Below, piece by piece: positions 51,340 through 60,244 of a stretch of 64,000 nucleotides of DNA. The stretch is from contig JBJHBT010000017.1 in assembly GCA_050485645.1 (NCBI GenBank), positions 1 to 64,000 of the forward strand. The letters run 5' to 3'. Position numbers and translations under genes: made by a program. The stretch's first letter is position 1; every line of letters starts with the position of its first letter. The notes under the pieces are model-generated. The model was not told the DNA's origin and did no database searches. It saw only the letters and a list, made by a program, of their open reading frames with translations. The stretch comes from JBJHBP01 sp050485645. GTDB taxonomy: Bacteria; Pseudomonadota; Gammaproteobacteria; Steroidobacterales; Rariloculaceae.

Positions 51340-52248
51340 ATGACTCAGCCTCCGACAAGGCTCACAGAAACGCCTGTTTTTGAAACCAGCCTGCACAGTC
51401 TGCAAAGAATCGCCCGCGGGAAGGTGCGCGACATCTATCACGTGGATGAGCGCCATCTGCTCATTATCGCGACCGATCGTATATCAGCGTTCGACGTGGT
51501 GCTACCGGACCCGGTGCCCGGCAAAGGCAAGGTACTGACAGCGATCTCGAAATTCTGGTTCGATCGACTCGCGCACATCATTCCCAACCACCTTACCGAC
51601 ATCACACCGGAAGACGTGCTCAGCGACGCGCGCGACCACGCAGTGGTACGCGATCGCGCGGTAGTGGTGCGCCGACTGCAGCCGCTGCCGATAGAAGCCG
51701 TGGTGCGAGGCTATCTGATCGGTTCCGGCTGGAAGGATTACTGCGGCTCTGGCCGGGTGTCTGGCGTGCCATTGCCACCGGGCATAGAGCTTGCCGAGCA
51801 GCTGCGTGAACCGATCTTCACGCCGAGCACCAAGGCGCCGCCGGGCGGGCATGACGAAAACATCACGATGGCCGATGTGAAGACTTGCATAGGCAGGGAA
51901 CTCGCGGACCGCGTCGAGCAGGTATCGCTGCAGATCTACCGGGAGGCCAACGACTATGCGCGCGGACGCGGCATCATCATAGCCGACACCAAGTTCGAGT
52001 TCGGCACCGATGATGGTGAACTGAAACTGATCGACGAACTGCTGACGCCGGATTCATCGCGCTTCTGGCCGGCTGACAGTTACGAGCCCGGCGCCTCGCC
52101 AAAAAGCTTCGACAAACAGTACGTGCGGGACTATCTGGAAACCCTGGACTGGAACAAGTCAGCTCCGGGACCACGACTGCCGGAAGTCGTCATCGAGCGC
52201 ACGCAGGAAAAGTATCTCGAGGCACTGCGCCGGCTGACGGCGGTATAG
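51340..52248 (+). CDS. purC: SAICAR synthase PurC
   Basis: 302 residues, the longer form of PurC (E. coli 237). ATP-dependent ligation of CAIR and aspartate in purine synthesis. GKVRDIYHVDERHLLIIATD, RISAFDVVLPDPVPGKGKVL, EAVVRGYLIGSGWKDY, PSTKAPPGGHDENI and LIDELLTPDSSRFW are diagnostic (each given as a short hallmark). ATG 51340 is preceded by the TTCACG array rather than a clear ribosome site. Confidence 0.95.
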   Translation: MTQPPTRLTETPVFETSLHSLQRIARGKVRDIYHVDERHLLIIATDRISAFDVVLPDPVPGKGKVLTAISKFWFDRLAHIIPNHLTDITPEDVLSDARDHAVVRDRAVVVRRLQPLPIEAVVRGYLIGSGWKDYCGSGRVSGVPLPPGIELAEQLREPIFTPSTKAPPGGHDENITMADVKTCIGRELADRVEQVSLQIYREANDYARGRGIIIADTKFEFGTDDGELKLIDELLTPDSSRFWPADSYEPGASPKSFDKQYVRDYLETLDWNKSAPGPRLPEVVIERTQEKYLEALRRLTAV

Positions 52249-52277
52249 CAGCGGCGGTCGAACCGTCGCGACAGAGG

Positions 52278-53594
52278 ATGGAACGACTGCGCCGAAAATT
52301 CCTGCGATGGCTGTGGCGCTCCGAGCCCCGCAACCGGTTCGAGCAGGTTGCCACCATCGCAACCCGACTTGCCTTCGCCCTGCTGCGCGATCTCAGGCAC
52401 GGAGAGCTCAGCCTGCGCGCCATGAGTCTGGTCTACACGACCATGCTCGCCATCGTGCCACTGCTGTTTTTCAGTTTCTCGGTGCTGAGGAGCCTGGGCT
52501 TTCATCGCCAGCTCGAACCCATGCTGCTGAATTTTCTCGCGCCGCTGGGGCCGCGCGCGGAGGAGCTGAACGACACGGTCATGAGTTTCGTGGACAACGT
52601 CAGCGGCACCGCCCTGGCCAGTGTCAGTCTGGCACTGCTGCTGTACACCGCGCTGTCCATGGCACAGAAAGTCGAGGAGAGTCTGAACTTCGTCTGGCGA
52701 GTGGACCGGCCGCGCAGCTTCGCGCGACGCTTCAGCGAATACCTCACGGTGATGATCGCCGGGCCGCTGCTGATGAGCGTGGCGATGGGCATCACGGCGG
52801 CGGTCTCCAGCACAGCGCTGATGGAAGCGCTGCGCGCCAGCGAGCCGTTCGGCAGCTGGCTGGCAGCGCTGACCGCAGTCGTACCCTACACACTGGTGGT
52901 GATGGCGTTCGCGTTCCTCTACAAGCTGGTGCCCAACACCCATGTGCGCCTGCCCGCGGCGCTGGCCGGCGGTCTGCTCGCGGGCATTCTGTGGGCTGGT
53001 GGCGGACGCCTGTTTGCGCAGTTCGTCGTCACGGCGACGCGCACCGAAGTCATCTATTCGGGTTTCGCGATTGTGATCGTGGCCATGCTGTGGCTGTACC
53101 TGTCATGGCTGATTCTTCTGACCGGCGCTCAGCTCGCGTTCTATGTGCAGAATCCCGACTACCTGCGTTTCGGACAGCGCACGCCACGGGCATCCAATAC
53201 GTTGCGTGAACGTCTGGCATTGAACACCATGCTCCTTGTCGCGCAGGACTTCGGCGCAGCCGGGCGCGGCTGGCGCGATGAGAGTCTGGCGCCGAGGCTG
53301 GGTGTGCCGCGCCACATACTGGAACCGGTTACCGCCGCGCTGACATCACGTGGACTGCTGGTCGCCTCCCGCGAAGGGCAGTGGCTGCCCGGCAGGGATC
53401 TGCGCCACATCACCCTGCTGGACGTACTCGCGGCGGTGCGCAGCACGGCGCTCGACGGCGCCTCTTACCGCGGCCGACACTGGAGCCCGCTTGTCGTGCA
53501 ACTGGGCGAGCGCATCGATCAGGCGATCGCCACCGAGCTCGGGGAAAAGACAATCGCCGATCTCGTCGACGAGGCTACTCGCCCGCAACCGTAA
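52278..53594 (+). CDS. yihY: YihY family inner membrane protein
   Basis: 438 residues. Six membrane helices of the YihY/UPF0761 family (formerly annotated RNase BN): RAMSLVYTTMLAIVPLLFFS, NFVWRVDRPRSFARRFSEYL, VVPYTLVVMAFAFLYKLVPN, GGRLFAQFVVTATRTEVIYS and AMLWLYLSWLILLTGAQLAF. A cytosolic winged-helix-like C-terminal extension of about 130 residues follows. 29 bases after purC. Its 3' end overlaps pmbA by 20 bases. Confidence 0.9.
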   Translation: MERLRRKFLRWLWRSEPRNRFEQVATIATRLAFALLRDLRHGELSLRAMSLVYTTMLAIVPLLFFSFSVLRSLGFHRQLEPMLLNFLAPLGPRAEELNDTVMSFVDNVSGTALASVSLALLLYTALSMAQKVEESLNFVWRVDRPRSFARRFSEYLTVMIAGPLLMSVAMGITAAVSSTALMEALRASEPFGSWLAALTAVVPYTLVVMAFAFLYKLVPNTHVRLPAALAGGLLAGILWAGGGRLFAQFVVTATRTEVIYSGFAIVIVAMLWLYLSWLILLTGAQLAFYVQNPDYLRFGQRTPRASNTLRERLALNTMLLVAQDFGAAGRGWRDESLAPRLGVPRHILEPVTAALTSRGLLVASREGQWLPGRDLRHITLLDVLAAVRSTALDGASYRGRHWSPLVVQLGERIDQAIATELGEKTIADLVDEATRPQP

Positions 53595-54906
53595 GGCCGT
53601 CGACCAGCACCGAACCGCAGCGAATCGCGCCGCGCGTGTCGCGGTCCGATCCGATAGCGCGGATATTGCGCAGCATCTCGCCGAGGTTGCCCGCGATCGT
53701 GACTTCGCTCACCGGATGACGCACCTCGCCCGACTCGACAAGAAACCCCGCCGCACCGCGCGAATAGTCACCGGTGACGGTGTTCGCACCCTGCCCCAGC
53801 AGTTCACCGATCACGAACACTTCGCCACGATCAGCCATCAGCTGAAGCGGGTCGTCTTCGGTGGCGCTCACCGTGAGGTTGTGGACGCCACCGGCATTGC
53901 CGGTGGTTGCCAGACCCAGCCTTCGCGCCGAATAGCTGGACAGCACATAGCCCTGCAGTACGCCGTTGCTGACCAGGGCGCGCTGCCGTGTACCCACCCC
54001 TTCGGCGTCGTAAGGCGCACTGGCCATGGCACGCGCGATGAACGGGTCCTCATCGATGTTGACGAAGTCCGGAAGCACCTGCTGACCGGCGGCACCGAGC
54101 AGAAACGATGCCTTGCGGTACTGACTGCTACCGCTGATGGCCGCCACCAGATGACTGAACAGGCCGCGCGCCTGCTCCGGAGGAAACAGCACCGGCATCA
54201 CGCGTGTCTTGAGACGGCGGGCGCCAAGTCTGCGCACCGCGCGCCGGCCGGCCTCCTCGCCGATCTGCTCCGGCGAGGCAAGCCCCCCGGGCCAGCGCGC
54301 CACGTCGTACCAGTAGTCGCGCTCCAGTGAACTGCCGTCGCGCGCCACGACGCTGACGCTGATCGAGTGGCTGCTGGTGGGATAGCCACCGAGAAACCCG
54401 TGCGAGTTTGCGTAGATGCGCAGACTGCTGCCAGTGGAAAGCGACGCACCTTCGGAATTGTCGATGCGCCCATCCACCGCGCGAGCCGCCGCCTCGGTGC
54501 GTCGCGCCAGCTCCGCCGCCTCGTCCACGTCGATCGGCCACGGGTGACAGAGATCCAGATCCGGCGCGTCGCCGGCCATCAGCCCGGCATCGGCCAGGCC
54601 CGCGTGATGATCGGGCGCCGTGAACCTGGCAATGCTCAGCGCCTTGTCCACCGCCTCGGCCACCGCCTCGCGCGTAAACCTGGCCGTACTCGCCGACCCC
54701 TTGCGATTGCCCTTGTAGACCGTCACAGCAAGGCCCCGGTCGCGCTGGCGCTCCACGGATTCCAGTTCACCCATGCGTACCGTAACGTTCAGGCCTTCGT
54801 CGAAACTGGCTCCGGCCTCCGCCTGATCAGCACCAAGCTTGCGAGCGCGTTCCACGGCATCGGCCGCGGCCGCTTCCAGTGACTGGCGGACAGCATCAAG
54901 ATCCAT
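53575..54906 (-). CDS. pmbA: PmbA (TldE) metalloprotease subunit
   Basis: 443 residues. Partner of TldD in the heterodimeric protease that trims microcin precursors and CcdA. Family traits: GLNVTVRMGELESVERQRDR, GVGTRQRALVSNGVLQGYVL and GNAGGVHNLTVSATEDD. Lacks the HExxxH zinc motif, as PmbA should. ATG 54906; the longer opening to 55188 lies under purE. Confidence 0.93.
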   Translation of the reverse strand: MDLDAVRQSLEAAAADAVERARKLGADQAEAGASFDEGLNVTVRMGELESVERQRDRGLAVTVYKGNRKGSASTARFTREAVAEAVDKALSIARFTAPDHHAGLADAGLMAGDAPDLDLCHPWPIDVDEAAELARRTEAAARAVDGRIDNSEGASLSTGSSLRIYANSHGFLGGYPTSSHSISVSVVARDGSSLERDYWYDVARWPGGLASPEQIGEEAGRRAVRRLGARRLKTRVMPVLFPPEQARGLFSHLVAAISGSSQYRKASFLLGAAGQQVLPDFVNIDEDPFIARAMASAPYDAEGVGTRQRALVSNGVLQGYVLSSYSARRLGLATTGNAGGVHNLTVSATEDDPLQLMADRGEVFVIGELLGQGANTVTGDYSRGAAGFLVESGEVRHPVSEVTIAGNLGEMLRNIRAIGSDRDTRGAIRCGSVLVDGLTVAGE

Positions 54907-54951
54907 TGTGAGAAGGTTTCCGGCGAGATGAGAAGGCCATTCTAACTGCTG

Positions 54952-54957
54952 TACAAT
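54952..54957 (+). promoter_or_regulatory. Candidate -10 element, leaderless start of purE
   Basis: TACAAT exactly six bases before ATG 54964, in the 57-base gap divergent from pmbA. No ribosome binding site is present. Confidence 0.5.
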
Positions 54958-54963
54958 GCATCG

Positions 54964-55479
54964 ATGAAACCGCAGACGGTCAACCCGCTGGTCGGCGTCA
55001 TCATGGGGTCGGTATCCGACTGGTCTACGATGCGCCACACAGCCGACACTCTGGAGTCGCTTTCGATACCACACGAAGTCAGGGTGGTGTCCGCCCATCG
55101 CACACCCGATCTGCTGTTCGAGTACGCGGCATCGGCACGCGGGCGCGGACTGATGGTGCTGATCGCCGGTGCCGGCGGCGCAGCGCATCTGCCCGGCATG
55201 ACCGCGGCTAAGACGGATCTTCCGGTGCTTGGCGTGCCAGTGGAATCGCGCGCACTCAACGGCCTGGACTCACTGCTCTCCATCGTGCAGATGCCCGGCG
55301 GCATCCCGGTGGCCACGCTGGCCATCGGCAAGCCCGGCGCGATCAATGCGGCGCTGCTGGCCGCGGCGATACTCGCCGGTCACGATTCCGACATCGCCAC
55401 GGCGCTGGCCGCATTCCGGCGGAATCAGACCGACAATGTGCTGAGCTGTCCGGATCCGCGCGATGCCGGTGCCGGCTAG
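54964..55479 (+). CDS. purE: N5-carboxyaminoimidazole ribonucleotide mutase PurE
   Basis: 171 residues (E. coli 169). Converts N5-CAIR to CAIR. VGVIMGSVSDWSTM, RVVSAHRTPDLLFEYA, VLIAGAGGAAHLPGMTAA and GLDSLLSIVQMPGGIPVATL define class I PurE. Overlaps purK by 17 bases. Confidence 0.96.
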   Translation: MKPQTVNPLVGVIMGSVSDWSTMRHTADTLESLSIPHEVRVVSAHRTPDLLFEYAASARGRGLMVLIAGAGGAAHLPGMTAAKTDLPVLGVPVESRALNGLDSLLSIVQMPGGIPVATLAIGKPGAINAALLAAAILAGHDSDIATALAAFRRNQTDNVLSCPDPRDAGAG

Positions 55480-56605
55480 TCGCACCGACGACGCCGGCGC
55501 AACGACATTGAACGCTCCGACCATAGGCATCATCGGTGCCGGACAGCTGGGCCGCATGATGGCACTGGCCGCCTATCCACTGGGTGCCCGGATCATGTTC
55601 CTGGATCAAAGCGGGGATTCCCCCGGCGGACAGGTCGGCCACATCATGACAGCAAACATCGACGATACCGCGGCGTTGCTCAGGCTCGCCGATGCCGTGG
55701 ATGTCGTGACCATCGACATCGAGAACGTTCCCGTCGAAGCGCTGGACGCGGTGGCGCATCACGCCAATCTGTATCCGCCCGCCGCCGCGATCGCAGCGGC
55801 ACAGGACCGCCTCACCGAAAAGGAACTGTTTGCTTCGCTGGGCATCCCCACTGTTCCCTTCGTGGCGATAACCCGTCCCGAAGACCTCGACCGCGCGACA
55901 ACACTGGGCTGGCCGCTGGTGCTCAAAACACGCCGGCTGGGCTATGACGGACGTGGTCAGCATCTGGTTCGCGGCAGATCCGAGCTGGAGAGCGCCTGGC
56001 GCGAGCTGCGCAACGTACCGGCAATTGCCGAGGCATGGATCCGGTTCGACCGCGAAGTGTCGCTGGTCGGCGTGTACGGCGCCGACGGTGAACGGCGCTT
56101 CTATCCCCTGGCAGAGAACGTGCACCACCAGGGACAGCTGTACTCGACAGTTGCGCCCTTCGACGATCCGCAGCTGCAGGCCACGGCCGAGCGCTGGCTC
56201 AATGCGGTGGCGGACCGGTTCCGCTACCGCGGCGTGCTGACGGTGGAATTTTTCCATACCGACGCCGGCCTGCTCGTGAACGAGATGGCGCCACGGGTGC
56301 ACAACAGCGGTCACTGGACCATCGAGGGTGCCGACACCAGTCAGTTCGAGAATCACATTCGTGCCGTGCTGGGCTGGCCGCTGGGCAGTACCGCACCACG
56401 CGGGCACGCCGCCATGCTCAACCTGATCGGCAGTCTGCCGCCACCACAGCAACTGCTCGCCATGCCCGGACTGCATTTCCACGACTATGGCAAGTCCGCC
56501 CGCGCGGCCCGCAAGGTGGGACACTGCACCATCGTCGACAGCGATCGGAGGCGCCTGCTGCGGCGACTCGGCGAGCTGCGACAGACGATCGGCCCGGCCC
56601 AGTGA
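55463..56605 (+). CDS. purK: N5-carboxyaminoimidazole ribonucleotide synthase PurK
   Basis: 380 residues from ATG 55463. ATP-grasp enzyme making N5-CAIR from AIR and bicarbonate. IGIIGAGQLGRMMALAA, VLKTRRLGYDGRGQ, EVSLVGVYGADGERRFYPLA and NEMAPRVHNSGHWTIEG are typical. TTG at 55508 would start closer to the family N terminus and remove the purE overlap; I cannot decide between them. Confidence 0.94.
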   Translation: MPVPASRTDDAGATTLNAPTIGIIGAGQLGRMMALAAYPLGARIMFLDQSGDSPGGQVGHIMTANIDDTAALLRLADAVDVVTIDIENVPVEALDAVAHHANLYPPAAAIAAAQDRLTEKELFASLGIPTVPFVAITRPEDLDRATTLGWPLVLKTRRLGYDGRGQHLVRGRSELESAWRELRNVPAIAEAWIRFDREVSLVGVYGADGERRFYPLAENVHHQGQLYSTVAPFDDPQLQATAERWLNAVADRFRYRGVLTVEFFHTDAGLLVNEMAPRVHNSGHWTIEGADTSQFENHIRAVLGWPLGSTAPRGHAAMLNLIGSLPPPQQLLAMPGLHFHDYGKSARAARKVGHCTIVDSDRRRLLRRLGELRQTIGPAQ

Positions 56606-56676
56606 TGCCGTTCCTCGTATCGCCGGTACGTTTGTATTAGGCTTCGGAGGCCTGACACGGAGCTTTCTGTTAGCCG

Positions 56677-58101
56677 ATGTATTGCCAGCTGTTCAAGCTA
56701 CGCGAGCCGCCGTTCCGACTGACGCCGGATCCGCAGTTCCTTTTCGCGAGCAAGCAGCATGCCCGCGCGAAAGCCTATATGGAATCCACCATATGGCTGG
56801 CGGACGGGTTCGTGGTGGTGACCGGTGAGATCGGCTCCGGAAAGACCACGCTGATCGAGAGTTTTCTCGACGAGCTTCCCGACGACGTCGTCCTGGCGCA
56901 TATCAGCCAGACCCAGCTGTCCCCGGTGGAGTTTCTCCAGGCGTTGCTGGTGGAGTTCGGCTACAAGCCGTTCCACGAACGCAAGATCGAGCTGCTGTCC
57001 ATGCTGCGCGACTTCCTGGTGGAGCAGTACGCGAACAGGAAGAAGGTTCTGCTGATCATCGATGAGGCACAGAACCTCTCCCGCAAGGTGCTCGAGGAAG
57101 TGCGGATGCTGTCGGGCATCGAAGCGCAGAAGGAAAAGCTCCTGCGCATCATTCTCGCCGGCCAGCCGGAGCTTTCCGACAAGCTGGATTCTCCCCGCCT
57201 GGAGCAGCTGGCCCAGCGCGTACGCCTGCGCTTTCACCTGAGCACGCTATCGAAGCGTGAAACCCGCGAGTACATCCGCCACCGCCTTGAAGTCGCCGGT
57301 GCGGAGGGACGAAGCATCTTCGACGACGACGCCATCGACATGGTGTTCCGCTATACCGGCGGCGTGCCCAGGCTCACGAACATTCTCTGTGACACGGCCA
57401 TGCTGTGCGCATTCGCGGAAGGTCAGGACACCGTCAATGAGGGGCTGATACAGTCCGCCGTCGACGAACTCCAGTGGGTGGAGTACACCGAAAGACGTCG
57501 CGAAAAGGAACCGCAACTCGAATCCACCGGCCAGTACGAACAGAGCGGCACGCTTTCCGCCGGTCGGTTCGAGGTCATGTTCGGTGATCAGTTCGTTACC
57601 GAATTCATCGTGCCTTTCGGTCGCAGTGTACTCGGGCGCACTTCCGAGAATGACTTCCAGATCCGCAGCAAGTTCGTATCACGACACCACGCGCAGATTA
57701 CGGCGGAACGTGACAGGATTGTGATCAAGGATCTGAACAGCACCAACGGCATCGTGGTGCGTCAGCGCCGGGTCAAGAGCCACGTACTCGCGGATGGCGA
57801 CCTGATACAGCTTGGTGAGCACAGGCTGCTGTTTCGCCGCATGAACCAGATGTCCGCGCCGGCGGCCGACTGGAGCGAGGATGAAGAGCAGGACGAACAT
57901 TGCGCCACCTATGTTCACGCCGACGATGAACACGGTGTCGACACCCCCGCCGATGCCGATGCCGATGCCGATGCCGATGCCGATGCCGAATCAGCCAGCG
58001 GCCACGATACCGGTGAAGTCAACGCGGGAGCAGAAGAAAAAGCCAGGGAGGAAGAAGCGAATACCGCCTCCGAACGCGTACTGGAAAAGCAGGCCCGGTA
58101 G
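56677..58101 (+). CDS. ExeA/GspA-type AAA ATPase with FHA domain
   Basis: 474 residues. N-terminal ATPase begins MYCQLFKLREPPFRLTPDP, with Walker A GEIGSGKT (50-57) and Walker B VLLIIDEAQN, as in ExeA/GspA and related secretion ATPases. Residues about 295-380 are an FHA phosphothreonine-binding domain (GRSVLGRTSENDFQI, VSRHHAQI, LNSTNGIVV). The C-terminal 80 residues are acidic and low complexity with a DA repeat. No membrane helix and no secretion genes nearby. 71 bases after purK. Confidence 0.85.
   Translation: MYCQLFKLREPPFRLTPDPQFLFASKQHARAKAYMESTIWLADGFVVVTGEIGSGKTTLIESFLDELPDDVVLAHISQTQLSPVEFLQALLVEFGYKPFHERKIELLSMLRDFLVEQYANRKKVLLIIDEAQNLSRKVLEEVRMLSGIEAQKEKLLRIILAGQPELSDKLDSPRLEQLAQRVRLRFHLSTLSKRETREYIRHRLEVAGAEGRSIFDDDAIDMVFRYTGGVPRLTNILCDTAMLCAFAEGQDTVNEGLIQSAVDELQWVEYTERRREKEPQLESTGQYEQSGTLSAGRFEVMFGDQFVTEFIVPFGRSVLGRTSENDFQIRSKFVSRHHAQITAERDRIVIKDLNSTNGIVVRQRRVKSHVLADGDLIQLGEHRLLFRRMNQMSAPAADWSEDEEQDEHCATYVHADDEHGVDTPADADADADADADAESASGHDTGEVNAGAEEKAREEEANTASERVLEKQAR
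57952..57987 (+). repeat. Hexanucleotide repeat (GATGCC) x6
   Basis: Six perfect GATGCC units encode Asp-Ala pairs in the acidic tail of the ATPase-FHA protein. In-frame, so length change would only lengthen or shorten the tail. Confidence 0.95.
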
Positions 58102-58119
58102 CCTGAGTCCGACAGGCCG

Positions 58120-58398
58120 CTAGCGTCGACGCACATCCTGTCGCGACGGCGTCGCACCGCCCGACTGCCGACCCGAAGCCTCGGCGACGGGCCGTCCTGA
58201 CGCCTCGTGTCGCGCCCTGAGCATGTGTTTCAGGAGTGAGGGCTCCCAGGCATCGATAGCCAGCCGCGCACGGTCCTCGTGGCTCAGCCCTCTGATCAGC
58301 GTGTCATCGCCGGGGGCCTTTCCGCCCGACGCCCTGGCATCACCAGCCTGTCTGCCGGAACTCCCGGTCTGTCTGCGGAGATTCGATGCGGATTTCAT
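58120..58398 (-). CDS. Unknown 92-residue protein
   Basis: Starts MKSASNLRRQTGSSGRQAGD; Ser/Gly/Arg-rich and probably disordered at both ends, with a more ordered centre (LSHEDRARLAIDAWEPSLLK). No signal peptide or known motif. 52 bases after the 57-residue ORF on the same strand. Amino acid bias makes it less certain than its neighbours. Confidence 0.45.
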   Translation of the reverse strand: MKSASNLRRQTGSSGRQAGDARASGGKAPGDDTLIRGLSHEDRARLAIDAWEPSLLKHMLRARHEASGRPVAEASGRQSGGATPSRQDVRRR

Positions 58399-58450
58399 CA
58401 GGTGACTGGCTGCTGGCGGTATCAGACCGGGTAGTGCGTGGCTCGCGCTG

Positions 58451-58624
58451 CTAGTTGCGACGGCGGCCAAGCAGCATGCCGAGCAGCCGTACAAAGGGAT
58501 TCTGCTCCAACCCGTCGACGCTCAGATCCGGGTCGTTGTCGGCCTGGCTGGCGAGCCACTGCTCGTCGGCACCCGACAGCGGCGGGCGAAACTCCAGGTC
58601 CGTCATCGTGTCGTCATATCGCAT
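58451..58624 (-). CDS. Unknown 57-residue acidic protein after tldD
   Basis: Reads MRYDDTMTDLEFRPPLSGAD and ends FVRLLGMLLGRRRN. The first 40 residues are acidic, the end is a short hydrophobic/basic helix. AGG lies six bases before ATG 58624. The gene is preceded by a CRP-like box and a -10 with class II spacing, which argues that it is expressed. No family recognised. The rest of the gap to tldD (58625-58739) is regulatory. Confidence 0.6.
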   Translation of the reverse strand: MRYDDTMTDLEFRPPLSGADEQWLASQADNDPDLSVDGLEQNPFVRLLGMLLGRRRN

Positions 58625-58658
58625 CGCATGCCTGCCGTGAACCAGTGGGTGTCTGTGA

Positions 58659-58664
58659 AAGGTA
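58659..58664 (-). promoter_or_regulatory. Candidate -10 element of the 57-residue ORF
   Basis: TACCTT on the minus strand, 32 bases from the centre of the CRP-like box. A start near 58652 would place that box at about -41.5. Confidence 0.4.
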
Positions 58665-58685
58665 GGCTCATGGCCGGATCAATGC

Positions 58686-58701
58686 AGTGAACCACATCAC
58701 A
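58686..58701. promoter_or_regulatory. CRP-like binding site
   Basis: AGTGAACCACATCACA; on the minus strand TGTGATGTGGTTCACT, matching TGTGA-N6-TCACA at nine of ten positions. Lies in the gap between tldD and the 57-residue ORF. Confidence 0.6.
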
Positions 58702-58739
58702 GGCCCGTGCCACGGGCGGCCGGTCTGCGGACGCGCGGC

Positions 58740-60236
58740 TCAGGTCTGTGTACCGCCCACCGTCAGCGAGTCCACCTTCAGGGTCGGCTGACCGACGCCC
58801 ACGGGCACGGACTGCCCCTCCTTGCCGCAGACACCAATGCCGGGGTCCAGCTCCAGGTCATTGCCGACCATCGACACCATGGTCAGCACCTGTGGCCCGT
58901 TGCCGATCAGCATGGCGCCCTTGATCGGCGCACCCTTGCGGCCGTTCTCGATCATGTACGCCTCGCTGGCCGAGAACACGAACTTGCCCGACGTGATGTC
59001 GACCTGCCCACCGCCGAAGTTCGGCGCGTAGATACCACGCGACACCGACGCGATGATTTCCTCCGGATCGTAGGACCCGGGGAGCATGTAGGTGTTGGTC
59101 ATGCGCGGCATCGGCATATGCGCATAGGATTCGCGTCGCGCATTGCCGGTGGGTGATACGCCCATCAGCCGCGCATTGAGCTTGTCCTGCATGTAACTGC
59201 GCAGCACGCCATTCTCGATCAGCGTATTGCAGCGCGACGGCGTCCCCTCGTCGTCGATGTTCAGCGACCCGCGACGGCCCGGCAGCGTACCGTCGTCCAC
59301 CACGGTGCACTGCGACGCTGCGACACGTTCGCCGATGCGACCGGCGAACGCCGACGTGCCCTTGCGATTGAAGTCGCCTTCCAGACCGTGGCCGATCGCC
59401 TCATGGAGCAGCACGCCCGGCCAGCCGGCGCCCAGCACCACCGGCAGCACACCGGCCGGTGCCGCGATCGCCTCCATGTTCACCGTTGCCTGACGCACCG
59501 CTTCGGCAGCCATGGCCGCCCGATAGTCGGCCGACGTGAACATCGTGAAATCCGTACGGCCGCCGCCACCGGCAAACCCCTGCTCGCGTCGGCCGTTGCG
59601 CTCCATGATCACGGACAAGTTGAGCCGCACCAACGGGCGCACGTCGGCGGCCAGCGTACCGTCCGATCCGCGCACCAGGATCACTTCGTAAACGCCGGCA
59701 AGACTGCCTGTCACCTGCACCACCCGTTCGTCGAGTGCCCTGGCGCGACGATCCAGATCGGCCAGCAGTTCAACCTTTTCGCTGTCAGTCAGACTGCCCA
59801 GCGGATCCATCGCCGGATACAGCGACCGGCCACCATCGCGACGCGCCACCTGATAGCTGCCGTCACCGCGAGTGCGCGCGATGGCACGCGCCGCCCCCAC
59901 CGCTTCCATCAGCGATGAAGTATCGAGCTGATCGGAGTACGCGAATCCGGTGCGATCGCCGCTGACGGCACGCACACCCACACCCTGATCCACGCTGTGC
60001 ACGCCTTCGCGCACGATGCCGTCGTCCACGGACCATGCTTCATAGCGCGTCATCTGCAGATACAGATCGGCATAGTCGAGCTGGCGTGACATCAGCGCAC
60101 CCAGCGCCCTGTCGAGCGCATGCAGGTCCAGCTCCGCCGGCGCCAGCACCAGCTGTTCGGCCAGTGACAGTGTCTCGGCCCCGGTTGGCGGGGTCGCGGC
60201 GATGGTCATGGTGGAATTCTGCGTGCTCATTGGCAT
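58740..60236 (-). CDS. tldD: TldD metalloprotease subunit
   Basis: 498 residues (E. coli 481). Catalytic half of the TldD/PmbA protease. Zinc motif HEAIGHGLEGD begins at His278 (HExxxH), with ASQCTVVDDGTLPGRRGSLN and the C-terminal GIGVCGKEGQSVPVGVGQPT. ATG 60236 with GAGG upstream, ATG 60230 also possible. 8 bases after the nitrilase gene, in the common yhdP-nitrilase-tldD order. Confidence 0.95.
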   Translation of the reverse strand: MPMSTQNSTMTIAATPPTGAETLSLAEQLVLAPAELDLHALDRALGALMSRQLDYADLYLQMTRYEAWSVDDGIVREGVHSVDQGVGVRAVSGDRTGFAYSDQLDTSSLMEAVGAARAIARTRGDGSYQVARRDGGRSLYPAMDPLGSLTDSEKVELLADLDRRARALDERVVQVTGSLAGVYEVILVRGSDGTLAADVRPLVRLNLSVIMERNGRREQGFAGGGGRTDFTMFTSADYRAAMAAEAVRQATVNMEAIAAPAGVLPVVLGAGWPGVLLHEAIGHGLEGDFNRKGTSAFAGRIGERVAASQCTVVDDGTLPGRRGSLNIDDEGTPSRCNTLIENGVLRSYMQDKLNARLMGVSPTGNARRESYAHMPMPRMTNTYMLPGSYDPEEIIASVSRGIYAPNFGGGQVDITSGKFVFSASEAYMIENGRKGAPIKGAMLIGNGPQVLTMVSMVGNDLELDPGIGVCGKEGQSVPVGVGQPTLKVDSLTVGGTQT

Positions 60237-60244
60237 GGAGGCCT

